Assembly (NCBI GenBank): GCA_026984555.1
Contig: JALSRY010000054.1
Location: 1-5,190, forward strand
Direction of reading: 5' to 3'
Length of the DNA stretch: 5,190 nucleotides
Origin: Phycisphaerae bacterium
Lineage (GTDB): Bacteria; Planctomycetota; Phycisphaerae; UBA1845; Fen-1342
In this document: positions 1-5,190 of the stretch, in pieces
Position numbering within the stretch: the stretch's first letter is position 1
Layout of the letters: each line of letters begins with the position of its first letter
Notes under the pieces: model-generated
Told to the model about the DNA's origin: nothing
The model's database searches: none
The model's input: only the letters and a program-made list of their open reading frames with translations
Translations under genes and position numbers: made by a program

Positions 1-1
1 A

Positions 2-790
2 TTCACGTTCCCGCCGGGATACGTCGATGACGAGTTCGATTTTCCCAATTACCGCTACTACACGGAGTTCATCTGGGGCGGCGACGTTCCCGATGCAACC
101 CGCGGCCAGTGGGATCCCACGCAGGGACCCAACCCCGTCAACGATGCCGACGTGTACTGTTTCCCACCCGACCGGCGACCCATGAACAAGTACCTCGACC
201 CGGAAATGAGCTGGAGCGATCGGCTGCGCGTCAAGGGCAACCACGAGCGTTACAAACGCCCCTCGCAGGCGCCGGATTACTTCCGCTGCCCTTCGGACAA
301 GACCTGCGCGGTTCCCATGGTCGAAATGAGCGATCCGCCCTACGACGCCGACACGCCGTATCAAACGTGGAAATTCTGGGGCACCAGTTACCCGATCAAC
401 TGGTATTGGGCTTATTTCTACGAAGCGGACGGCATGAACTTCCTGACCGCGCTGGCCGGCCGGCGTGGTTCCAACGCCAAGAACGGCATGGGCAAGGCCC
501 TGCTCTCGTCGAAAATGACGAACGGCGCGTCGGAGTTCATCCTGTTCTACGAGAACCAGATGAACTTCGCCCTTGAGAACGCCCGGCCCCGCGGCTACGC
601 CAATCCCGAACCTCGAGAGCTCTACGGCTGGCACGGCCAGGAGGACTACCACACGGCGGCCTTCCTCGATGGCCACGCCAAGTACGGCTACTACGACACC
701 CGTTTCATCGATGGTCCCGGTTGGACAACTTGGCCCAACAAGAGCGAGTGGGAAAAGAGCCCCACGTGGTCGCAGTACGTGGACAATTGA
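2..790 (+). CDS. Type II secretion/pseudopilin-like protein with H-X-DG C-terminus (5' partial)
   Basis: The reading frame is open from the left edge to the TGA at 788-790, giving 262 residues, so the start is off-window. The GTG at 152 is only an internal Val codon. Two features mark the large planctomycete family of prepilin-type proteins with an H-X9-DG C-terminal motif. One is the 'FRCPSD' segment at in-window residues 94-99. The other is a C-terminal 'WHGQEDYHTAAFLDGHAKYG' block at residues 210-229. Between them is an aromatic-rich stretch (FWGTSYPINWYW, 125-136). In this family an N-terminal prepilin cleavage/methylation helix, not visible here, would be processed by a prepilin peptidase and anchor the protein in the membrane or a pseudopilus. 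The His to DG spacing is 11 residues from the first His or 5 from the second, not the usual 9. The exact role is unknown. The family call is fairly secure; the pilus-like role is inferred from family membership. Confidence 0.8.
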   Translation, partial: FTFPPGYVDDEFDFPNYRYYTEFIWGGDVPDATRGQWDPTQGPNPVNDADVYCFPPDRRPMNKYLDPEMSWSDRLRVKGNHERYKRPSQAPDYFRCPSDKTCAVPMVEMSDPPYDADTPYQTWKFWGTSYPINWYWAYFYEADGMNFLTALAGRRGSNAKNGMGKALLSSKMTNGASEFILFYENQMNFALENARPRGYANPEPRELYGWHGQEDYHTAAFLDGHAKYGYYDTRFIDGPGWTTWPNKSEWEKSPTWSQYVDN

Positions 791-834
791 CGTTGCGGCA
801 CACTCACGCTTGACAACCACGTCAGCCCGCCGAG

Positions 835-868
835 CGCCGGTGGCGAATACCGCGTGTCGCCGCCGGCG
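835..868 (+). terminator. GC-rich hairpin after the pseudopilin gene, possible terminator without U-tract
   Basis: Bases 835-845 (CGCCGGTGGCG) can pair with 858-868 (CGCCGCCGGCG). This gives an 11-bp stem with one U-G wobble in plus-strand RNA and a 12-nt loop. It starts about 45 nt after the stop at 790, in the 98-bp gap between two convergent genes. No T-run follows on either strand, so it is not a standard intrinsic terminator. It could be a 3'-end stabilising hairpin or a factor-assisted stop, or simply a product of high GC. On the minus strand the wobble becomes an A-C mismatch. Confidence 0.35.
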
Positions 869-888
869 GCTCCTTGCGCCGCGTGTCG

Positions 889-1809
889 CTACTGGGCCAA
901 CGTCGGCAAGCTGAAGACAACCCCCTCATGGGGGCCGTCGCTCTCTTCGATCGTGCGTACCCCCAGCTCGGCCAGATGGCCCAGCACTGCGCGAACCACC
1001 TCTTCCGGAGCGCTGGCCCCCGAAGACACCCCCACCGTCCCCACGCCGCGCAACGCTTCGTCGGGAATGTCCTCCGGCCCGTCGATCAGGTACGCCCGGA
1101 CGCCCCGCGCCTTGGCAACCTCGGTCAGCCGAAGCGAGTTCGACGAGTTCGGCGAGCCTACCACGAGCAGTACGTCGATGCGGTCCGTGATGCGCTTGAT
1201 CGCGTTCTGGCGGTTTTGCGTGGCGTAGCAAATGTCCTCGCTGGGCGGCAGCTCGAGCTGCGGGCAACGCCGCCGAAGCGCATCCACGATCTCCCGCGTG
1301 TCGTCTTGGCTCAGCGTGGTTTGCGTCAGGATGACGCCACGTTCGTGACGCCCCAGCGTGACCCGCTCCGCGTCGGCGACATTCTCGACCAGAATCGTCG
1401 CGTGGGGAGCCTGCCCCATCGTGCCTACCACTTCGTCGTGCCCCGCGTGACCGATCAGCACGATGCGGTACCCCGCCCGCACATACCGGCGAACCTCCTT
1501 GTGCACCTTTGTCACCAGCGGACAGGTCGCGTCGATCAGCCGTAGCCCCCGCGCTCGAGCCTCCGCGTAGACCTCCGGCGGCGATCCGTGCGCCGAAAGG
1601 ATCGTCACCGCTCCCGCCGGCACCTCGTCCAGCTCCTCCACGAACACCGCGCCCGCTTCCCGCAACCGACGAACCACGTGCGAGTTGTGTACGATTTCCT
1701 TCCGCACGTAGATGGGGCCCCCATAGCGCGCCAGCGCGACCTCGACAATCCGAATCGCACGCTCCACGCCGGCACAAAACCCCCGCGGCTTGGCAATCAA
1801 TGCTTGCAT
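889..1809 (-). CDS. ispH: 4-hydroxy-3-methylbut-2-enyl diphosphate reductase (IspH/LytB)
   Basis: This is the last enzyme of the MEP isoprenoid pathway. It reductively dehydroxylates HMBPP to IPP and DMAPP in the cytoplasm using a [4Fe-4S] cluster. The 306 residues fit the family length. All three cluster cysteines are present: C12 in 'PRGFCAGV', C96 in 'LIDATCPLVTKVH' and C194 in 'SEDICYATQNRQ'. Substrate and catalytic motifs are also intact: 'VHNSHVV' (H41), 'SAHGSPPEV' (H74), 'GHAGHDEVVGTMGQ' (H124 and E126), 'TQTTLSQDDT' (162-171), 'GSPNSSNS' (218-225) and 'SSGASAPEE' (262-270). The ATG start gives the usual 'MQ..IAKPRGFCAGV' beginning and has a GGAG 10 nt upstream. It lies 43 bp downstream of the metallophosphoesterase gene on the same strand, so it is probably the last gene of a kinase-phosphoesterase-ispH transcript. 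The enzyme looks complete and active. Confidence 0.97.
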   Translation of the reverse strand: MQALIAKPRGFCAGVERAIRIVEVALARYGGPIYVRKEIVHNSHVVRRLREAGAVFVEELDEVPAGAVTILSAHGSPPEVYAEARARGLRLIDATCPLVTKVHKEVRRYVRAGYRIVLIGHAGHDEVVGTMGQAPHATILVENVADAERVTLGRHERGVILTQTTLSQDDTREIVDALRRRCPQLELPPSEDICYATQNRQNAIKRITDRIDVLLVVGSPNSSNSLRLTEVAKARGVRAYLIDGPEDIPDEALRGVGTVGVSSGASAPEEVVRAVLGHLAELGVRTIEESDGPHEGVVFSLPTLAQ

Positions 1810-1819
1810 GATCGTTGAA

Positions 1820-1823
1820 CTCC
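1820..1823 (-). promoter_or_regulatory. Probable ribosome-binding site of ispH
   Basis: On the minus strand GGAG lies 10 nt before the ispH ATG, in the 43-bp gap after the metallophosphoesterase stop. The core is short and the spacing is at the long end, so this is a modest Shine-Dalgarno site. It supports the ATG at 1809 as the start. The gap shows no clear promoter or terminator, which favours read-through from the upstream gene. Confidence 0.5.
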
Positions 1824-1852
1824 AGCCGCCCCGCCCCTGGTTCCCTTCGGAC

Positions 1853-2749
1853 CTATTCCACGGCCACGAACTTGCGAATGCACCCGGCGAGCTCTTCGAT
1901 TGTATACCGGCGGGAAAGGTCGATCGGCAGGAACGTGCCGTGGTTGTGTTCGCTGGCGAGAATGATCAGCCGGCCGATCACCGCGTAGCCCGCTTCCTGC
2001 GGCGTATGGCCGATGATGAACAGCTCGACACCCAGACGTTCAGCGAACATCTCGACCGCGGCCGGAGAGTGGAACCGCCCCCAGACCAGCGCGTACGCCG
2101 CACCCCCGGGGCCAAGATCCTCCGGCGTCAGCGCCCGCTCGAACACGGAAACATCGAACGTGTCGAGCAACATCGGGTCGGGCAGACTGTGGCACATGAA
2201 AATACCGCTCTGTGTACGCGCCGCCAGCGGCAACGCCGCGATGTAATCGTCCACGGCCTCCAGGACCGCGGGCGCCTCGGCACCGTAGCGATACTCCACG
2301 CCACACTCGAAGTCGGACAACACCGAACGGCCACCCTTGGTGATTTCCTGCTTGCGATACTGGGCGAGTTCGTGGTTCGACTGGAGGAAGAAGATGTTGT
2401 CCGGGTATTCGCACTTCCATTGCGCCGCCCGCACGAGCAGATCGATCGACAAGTCACGCTCGTCAGGTCGGCTGATGTCGCTGTGAATCAGCTCGTGCAG
2501 GATCACGCTGCGACCCGGGCTGCGCGCCAGGGCGCAAAACCGCTGGAGTTTGTCGAAATTGCGCAAGTTGCCGTGCATGTCCCCCGTCATCACGAGCTGG
2601 CCCGCACCCCCAAACTCCAGCAGCGAACCCCGCCGGTTCGGATCTTCGCGGATCAACGCCGCGGCTTCGTGAAGCGCGCGGCAAGCCGTGGCGGCGTCGC
2701 ACGGGGCAGCGGGCGTCTCGATCCTCTCGGGCATCTCCATGGCTTCCAT
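1853..2749 (-). CDS. PPP-like metallophosphoesterase with atypical metal motif II
   Basis: This is a predicted cytoplasmic metal-dependent phosphoesterase of 298 residues with no signal peptide or membrane segment. From the ATG at 2749, the calcineurin-type motifs run in order. Motif I is 'GDMHGN' (56-61; D57, H59). Motif III is 'QSNHELAQ' (123-130), matching GNHE of PPP phosphatases with Ser for Gly. A metal-binding His lies in 'MCHSLPD' (H187), followed by 'IIGHTP' (246-251). The usual GDxxDR second motif is replaced by 'LHELIHSD' (84-91), and a conserved-looking 'SEHNHGTFLPIDL' follows near the end. Similar replacement occurs in planctomycete relatives as I recall the family. The substrate is unknown: phosphoprotein, nucleotide or other. 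The start is uncertain. A TTG at 2776 adds 9 residues, and ATGs at 2740 and 2734 are also possible; an AGGGA lies 2 nt before the 2749 ATG and 11 nt before the 2740 ATG. The gene begins about 42 bp after the kinase gene, suggesting a kinase-phosphatase pair. Confidence 0.88.
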   Translation of the reverse strand: MEAMEMPERIETPAAPCDAATACRALHEAAALIREDPNRRGSLLEFGGAGQLVMTGDMHGNLRNFDKLQRFCALARSPGRSVILHELIHSDISRPDERDLSIDLLVRAAQWKCEYPDNIFFLQSNHELAQYRKQEITKGGRSVLSDFECGVEYRYGAEAPAVLEAVDDYIAALPLAARTQSGIFMCHSLPDPMLLDTFDVSVFERALTPEDLGPGGAAYALVWGRFHSPAAVEMFAERLGVELFIIGHTPQEAGYAVIGRLIILASEHNHGTFLPIDLSRRYTIEELAGCIRKFVAVE

Positions 2750-2791
2750 GATCCCTGAAACGCCCGGCGGCGTCAAAACATTTGCACACGC

Positions 2792-3673
2792 TCACCCGGC
2801 CGGCGGCGGCGAGGCGGCGGACTCCTGCCGGCGATGTATCAGCATCAGGATCGTCTCGAGACGCGAAATCACCTTCCCCATGTCCGCCGGCCGCTGCTCG
2901 CGATCGCTCGAACAACACTCCATGATCAAACGCGAGAACGGCAGCGGAACCTCCGGGTTCGTCTCGTGGGGCGGCGCATTGCCCCGACGAGCCTCGATCG
3001 CGACCTTCTTCGAACCCGCGGGAGCACCGGGCAGGATCGTGCTGAACGCCTTGCCCGTCAGAACCCAGTACATCGTCGCCCCCAGGTTGTACACGTCGGT
3101 TCGCTGATCGAGCGGCGCAAGTGCCACCTGCTCCGGCGCAATGTAGTCCGGCGTTCCCTGGATACGCTTCTTGATGTGACCGACCGGGCAACTCTGACCG
3201 AAGTCGATGATCTTCACCCCCCCCTCGGACGTCAGCAGGATGTTGTTCGGCTTGATGTCCGCGTGCACGTAGCCGTGCTTGTGCATCGCCTGGAGCCCCT
3301 CGGCGACCCGGATGAACAGCTCCACGACCTTCTCGATCTCTTTCACCGGCGGCGTCTGATAATGATTGTCGAGCCGCTGACCGTCCACCAACTCCATGAT
3401 CAGGAACAACTCGCGCGTCTTGAGCCATCGCCGAACGCGAAAAACATCGTAGCACTTGCGCAGGTACGGATGGTCGAGCTCGTGGGCTACCTGGTATTCG
3501 ATCTCCGCTTGCTCGATGAAGCGGTCGTCCTTGGGACTGTGCCGCACAACGTGCTTGACGGCGACAGTCCGGCGGGTCGAGCTCTCACGCGCCTGGTAGA
3601 TGACCGCCCCCGCACCGCGACCGATGCGCTTGACGACCTCGTATCCCGGAAGCTGTGCGAACGTACGCGGCAT
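2792..3673 (-). CDS. Hanks-type serine/threonine protein kinase, soluble, non-RD
   Basis: A 293-residue protein that is almost entirely a kinase domain; it would transfer phosphate from ATP to Ser/Thr of target proteins. From the ATG at 3673, the motifs are the glycine loop 'IGRGAGAVIY' (17-26), 'VAVK' with ATP-binding K40, the helix-C glutamate (E57 or E59), and the catalytic loop 'HADIKPNN' (137-144) with D139, K141 and N144. These are followed by 'DFG' (157-159), 'GTPDYIAPEQ' (173-182), 'TDVYNLG' (192-198) and the late Arg (R261). All catalytic residues are present, so it should be active. The residue before the catalytic Asp is Ala, not Arg, making it a non-RD kinase. No transmembrane helix or sensor domain follows; the tail is a short Pro/Ala-rich end. 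A TTG at 3727 would add 18 residues, but the ATG sits at the expected distance before the domain. No Shine-Dalgarno precedes the ATG. It is first in the cluster with the phosphoesterase and ispH, behind an upstream terminator. Confidence 0.95.
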   Translation of the reverse strand: MPRTFAQLPGYEVVKRIGRGAGAVIYQARESSTRRTVAVKHVVRHSPKDDRFIEQAEIEYQVAHELDHPYLRKCYDVFRVRRWLKTRELFLIMELVDGQRLDNHYQTPPVKEIEKVVELFIRVAEGLQAMHKHGYVHADIKPNNILLTSEGGVKIIDFGQSCPVGHIKKRIQGTPDYIAPEQVALAPLDQRTDVYNLGATMYWVLTGKAFSTILPGAPAGSKKVAIEARRGNAPPHETNPEVPLPFSRLIMECCSSDREQRPADMGKVISRLETILMLIHRRQESAASPPPAG

Positions 3674-3679
3674 ATTATA
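3674..3679 (-). promoter_or_regulatory. TATAAT hexamer directly before the kinase start
   Basis: On the minus strand a perfect TATAAT abuts the kinase ATG. It is the only AT-rich spot in the 93 bp between the upstream terminator and the gene. As a -10 box it would start RNA a few bases inside the coding region and lose the ATG, and no -35 match sits 16-18 bp upstream. It is therefore either an unstructured AT-rich leader that helps translation start without a Shine-Dalgarno, or a coincidence. The true promoter of the cluster should still lie between 3680 and 3772. Confidence 0.25.
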
Positions 3680-3772
3680 AGACGCGACCCGTTGTTTCCG
3701 GGCGGAAGCTCCACGGTGCGGAACCAAAACCCGGTCCGCTTGTTTCTGCCGGGACTACCGGATACCCGAAAG

Positions 3773-3803
3773 AAAAAAAATGTCCCGGCCCGGCGCCAGG
3801 ACA
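3773..3803 (-). terminator. Strong rho-independent terminator of the small upstream gene
   Basis: On the minus strand TGTCCTGGC pairs with GCCGGGACA around the 5-nt loop GCCGG. This is a 9-bp stem with one U-G wobble (3781-3803), followed at once by eight T residues (3773-3780) and then CTTTC. That is the full intrinsic terminator pattern. It lies about 42 nt past the stop of the gene ending at 3846 and about 100 bp before the kinase start. It therefore separates the small membrane-anchored protein gene from the kinase-phosphoesterase-ispH cluster. Confidence 0.9.
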
Positions 3804-3845
3804 CCTTGGTAGTAGTCTAGCAAATATCCGTATCCGCCGCGAGTC

Positions 3846-4319
3846 TCAGGGGATGATCCCCTTGCGCACCAGCAGCCGACACAGATCGTGCGCCGCGGGC
3901 GGGAGCTCCGGGTGCAGCCGGGCGTCCGATGCCGGGTGCAGCCACACCCGGTGCAGGTCGAGCCCGTGACGCTGCGTCAAGCTGCCGAAAACCGCCAGGA
4001 GCGTGCGGGCCTGCGCTTCGCTCAAACGCGCTTCGCCGTCACCGTCGATCAGCACGCGAATCTTCTCGCCCCCCGGTTGCCACACGCACTGCCCGTCCGG
4101 GCGGATGATGCAGTCCCACGGGCCCGTCTCGGCGATCTTCTCGGAATCGGTGTACTCGATGCGCACCTCACGCACCGGCTGGGCGCTTTCGGCCATCAGC
4201 AACGTGCCAGACGACCACCCCGGAGTCGGCGGCTCGGCCCACAACAGTACCACCGCCCCGAGCGTCATCGACGCGATCAGGAGGGCAACGACCTTCGTAT
4301 TGCGATCACAGGAGGTCAC
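3846..4319 (-). CDS. Hypothetical protein with N-terminal membrane anchor or signal peptide
   Basis: I do not recognise a family. The likely start is the GTG at 4317-4319, which has AAGGGA six nt upstream and gives 157 residues. The N-terminus is 'MTSCDRNTK' followed by a hydrophobic helix at residues 10-27 (VVALLIASMTLGAVVLLW). Next comes 'AEPPTPG', so the protein is either exported, with possible cleavage after W27-A28, or anchored with its body outside. The body has a beta-rich part (50-93) with two cysteines (C70, C78) in 'DCIIRPDGQCVW' that could form a disulfide. An Ala/Leu-rich helix follows (100-116), then a tail with repeated 'LH' units (LHRVW, LHPASDA, LHPELP at 122-140) and an ending 'LCRLLVRKGIIP'. 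The frame stays open upstream to 4514, but that extension has no family-like content and would bury the helix. A strong terminator follows. It is divergent from the TPR gene and could share a regulatory region with it. Confidence 0.72.
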   Translation of the reverse strand: MTSCDRNTKVVALLIASMTLGAVVLLWAEPPTPGWSSGTLLMAESAQPVREVRIEYTDSEKIAETGPWDCIIRPDGQCVWQPGGEKIRVLIDGDGEARLSEAQARTLLAVFGSLTQRHGLDLHRVWLHPASDARLHPELPPAAHDLCRLLVRKGIIP

Positions 4320-4325
4320 GGGCAG

Positions 4326-4331
4326 TCCCTT
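4326..4331 (-). promoter_or_regulatory. Ribosome-binding site deciding a GTG start
   Basis: On the minus strand AAGGGA lies six nt before the GTG at 4319. It is the best Shine-Dalgarno-like site for the small hypothetical gene. It places the start just ahead of a hydrophobic signal or anchor helix, which is the main reason for rejecting the longer in-frame extension to 4514. Confidence 0.55.
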
Positions 4332-4523
4332 ACGTGGTGCGCTGAGGCATCCCTGCCAACGGCTTTCTACACCATTTGTGCGGATTCTGCAACCGGGTTG
4401 GCGTGAATGTTTCCCAATGTCGCCGAAATCCACGGCGTCACCGGTTGGCCCTGCTCCCCCATCCCGCCCATGACGGCCACATCCTTTTCTTCCTTCCCAG
4501 TAGCGGTCTCCCACCTCTCACCA

Positions 4524-4531
4524 ATTATACT
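4524..4531. promoter_or_regulatory. Overlapping divergent -10-like hexamers; possible leaderless start on plus strand
   Basis: The 218-bp divergent gap 4320-4537 has one AT-rich spot. On the plus strand TATACT (4526-4531) is followed by exactly six bases and then the ATG at 4538. That is the geometry of a leaderless promoter, in which RNA begins at the A of the start codon. On the minus strand the overlapping bases 4524-4529 read TATAAT and could serve the small gene that starts at 4319, leaving a leader of about 200 nt. No convincing -35 element is seen for either. The rest of the gap contains a pyrimidine-rich tract on the plus strand (about 4483-4520) and no ORF that I believe. Confidence 0.35.
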
Positions 4532-4537
4532 TTCGGA

Positions 4538-5190
4538 ATGATCCGCTCGGCAGCCAAAACTTTCGCCCAAGTTTTTTGCGTGACGGCAGTCGCGCTTGCG
4601 CCCGCGTGCGCGGACACGGTCGTGCTCGCCGGCAAGCCCCCTTTCCGCCACGTACACATCACCGGGTTTCGAGGCGGACGGCTGGTATTTCGCGGCGTGT
4701 GTCGCGAGACGCTGCGAAAGCCCCTCCGCGAGCTCGCCTCATTCCAGATCGACGCCGACCCGATGCTCTCCAACGCCGAGGCCTTGCGACAACGCGAGCC
4801 GGCGGCGGCAGTGACGGCCTATCGCCTGGCGCTGGAGGAAATCCCGCGAGGTTGGCTGCACGACCTCGCCGAGGCCCGGTTGGTCGGTGCCCTCGATCGC
4901 GCGGGCCGCTTCGCGGAGGCCGTGCGGTTGTGGACCGATCTGCTGGCGGCCCACCCGGACTGGGCGGGCGCATTGGTCCCTCGTCACGCCGACCGCCCCG
5001 GCTCGCTGACGAACACGCAGGTTCGCCGGCGCCTGGCGGCTGCTTACGCCACCCATCTTTCCCCCGATGTCCGCCGCTCGCTGGCGCGCTTGTGGCTGGA
5101 ACTGACCCTCTACGACGGGTTGGACCCCGACCCCGCGGGGGCTGCAACACGGGCCGCCCAGTCCCGCCACAAACAACTACCCGCCGCCTC
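4538..5190 (+). CDS. Exported tetratricopeptide-repeat protein (3' partial)
   Basis: The frame opens at the ATG at 4538 and has no stop before the right edge, giving 217 residues plus a partial codon. Residues 1-25 look like a Sec signal peptide: 'MIRSAAK', a hydrophobic core, then 'APACA' before D26, a good A-x-A cleavage site. No lipobox is present because position -3 from C24 is Ala. Mature residues 26-73 look beta-rich ('DTVVLAGKPPF', 'HVHITGF', 'GGRLVFRG'), a start resembling other planctomycete secreted proteins. From residue 80 come helical repeats. A first repeat, 'AEALRQREPAAAVTAYRLAL', leads into a classic TPR at about 110-140 with 'LVGALDRAGRFAEAVRLW' and the closing 'HP'. TPRs bind other proteins, so this may be a periplasmic scaffold; its partner is unknown. 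The only candidate Shine-Dalgarno, GGA, is too close to the ATG. The start is supported by the signal peptide and the upstream TATACT. Confidence 0.8.
   Translation, partial: MIRSAAKTFAQVFCVTAVALAPACADTVVLAGKPPFRHVHITGFRGGRLVFRGVCRETLRKPLRELASFQIDADPMLSNAEALRQREPAAAVTAYRLALEEIPRGWLHDLAEARLVGALDRAGRFAEAVRLWTDLLAAHPDWAGALVPRHADRPGSLTNTQVRRRLAAAYATHLSPDVRRSLARLWLELTLYDGLDPDPAGAATRAAQSRHKQLPAA

Noticed and set aside
874..1545. Plus-strand frame of 223 codons opposite ispH, and a minus-strand frame at 926-1777
   Set aside because: Both overlap ispH, which has all its cysteines and motifs. Neither has recognisable features.
1790..2758. Long plus-strand frame of 322 codons opposite the metallophosphoesterase
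   Set aside because: It lies antisense to a gene with clear family motifs and is Arg/Gln/His-rich with no recognisable domain, as expected of a shadow frame in high-GC DNA.
2750..2776. TTG start and a small hairpin (ACGCC/GGCGT) before the phosphoesterase
   Set aside because: The TTG lacks an RBS. The hairpin stem is only 5 bp with no T-run, too weak to call a terminator or attenuator between the kinase and the phosphoesterase.
2463..3455. 330-codon minus-strand frame overlapping the kinase and phosphoesterase
   Set aside because: This is the alternative frame of two real genes, with Gly/Arg/Ala-rich content and no motif.
2834..3820. Long plus-strand frame of 328 codons opposite the kinase
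   Set aside because: It is antisense to an intact kinase domain, runs through the terminator region, and has low-complexity Arg/Leu/Asp content. It is a shadow.
4320..4514. In-frame N-terminal extension of the small hypothetical protein
   Set aside because: It would place 65 Gly/Arg-rich residues before a signal or anchor helix. A good RBS and GTG at 4319 explain the start better.
4483..4520. Pyrimidine-rich tract as a possible triplex (H-DNA) element
   Set aside because: It has no mirror symmetry of useful length and is interrupted, so composition alone does not support it.
4659..5176. Minus-strand frames of 145 and 163 codons near the right edge
   Set aside because: They oppose the TPR gene, which has a signal peptide and a clear TPR. 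The minus frames are Pro/Arg/Gly-rich shadows.

Overview
The window is high-GC DNA. Its gene content points to a planctomycete, probably of the Phycisphaerae or a related lineage. The indicators are a pseudopilin-like protein of the 'CPSD ... DGH' type that is greatly expanded in that phylum, a Hanks-type protein kinase next to a planctomycete-style metallophosphoesterase, weak or absent Shine-Dalgarno sites at several starts, and a secreted TPR protein. This assignment is inferred from protein style. No rRNA or other lineage marker is present.

Layout: (1) 2-790, plus strand, is the 3' part of a pseudopilin-like gene whose prepilin N-terminus lies off the left edge. (2) 791-888 is a short convergent intergenic region with a GC-rich hairpin. 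(3) 889-3673, minus strand, is a compact three-gene cluster transcribed right to left: Ser/Thr protein kinase, then a PPP-like metallophosphoesterase, then ispH. The gaps are about 42 bp each, so one transcript is likely. (4) 3674-3845 separates this cluster from the gene upstream and holds a very good intrinsic terminator (minus strand, 3773-3803). (5) 3846-4319, minus strand, is a small membrane-anchored or exported protein of unknown function with its own ribosome-binding site. (6) 4320-4537 is a divergent intergenic region with overlapping -10-like hexamers at its right end. (7) 4538 to the right edge, plus strand, is the 5' part of a gene for an exported TPR protein. It stays open to the window end.

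The ispH product makes IPP and DMAPP in the last step of the MEP isoprenoid pathway. The kinase and phosphoesterase directly upstream could form a reversible phosphorylation pair or could be unrelated co-transcribed housekeeping genes. The sequence alone cannot decide. The terminator suggests that the kinase-phosphoesterase-ispH cluster is transcribed independently of the small upstream gene.

I see no CRISPR array, transposon, tRNA, rRNA or recognisable defence system. The items most worth following up are the phosphoesterase with a replaced second metal motif, its pairing with a non-RD kinase, and the apparent leaderless-style start of the TPR gene. Nothing here clearly amounts to a new biological system.
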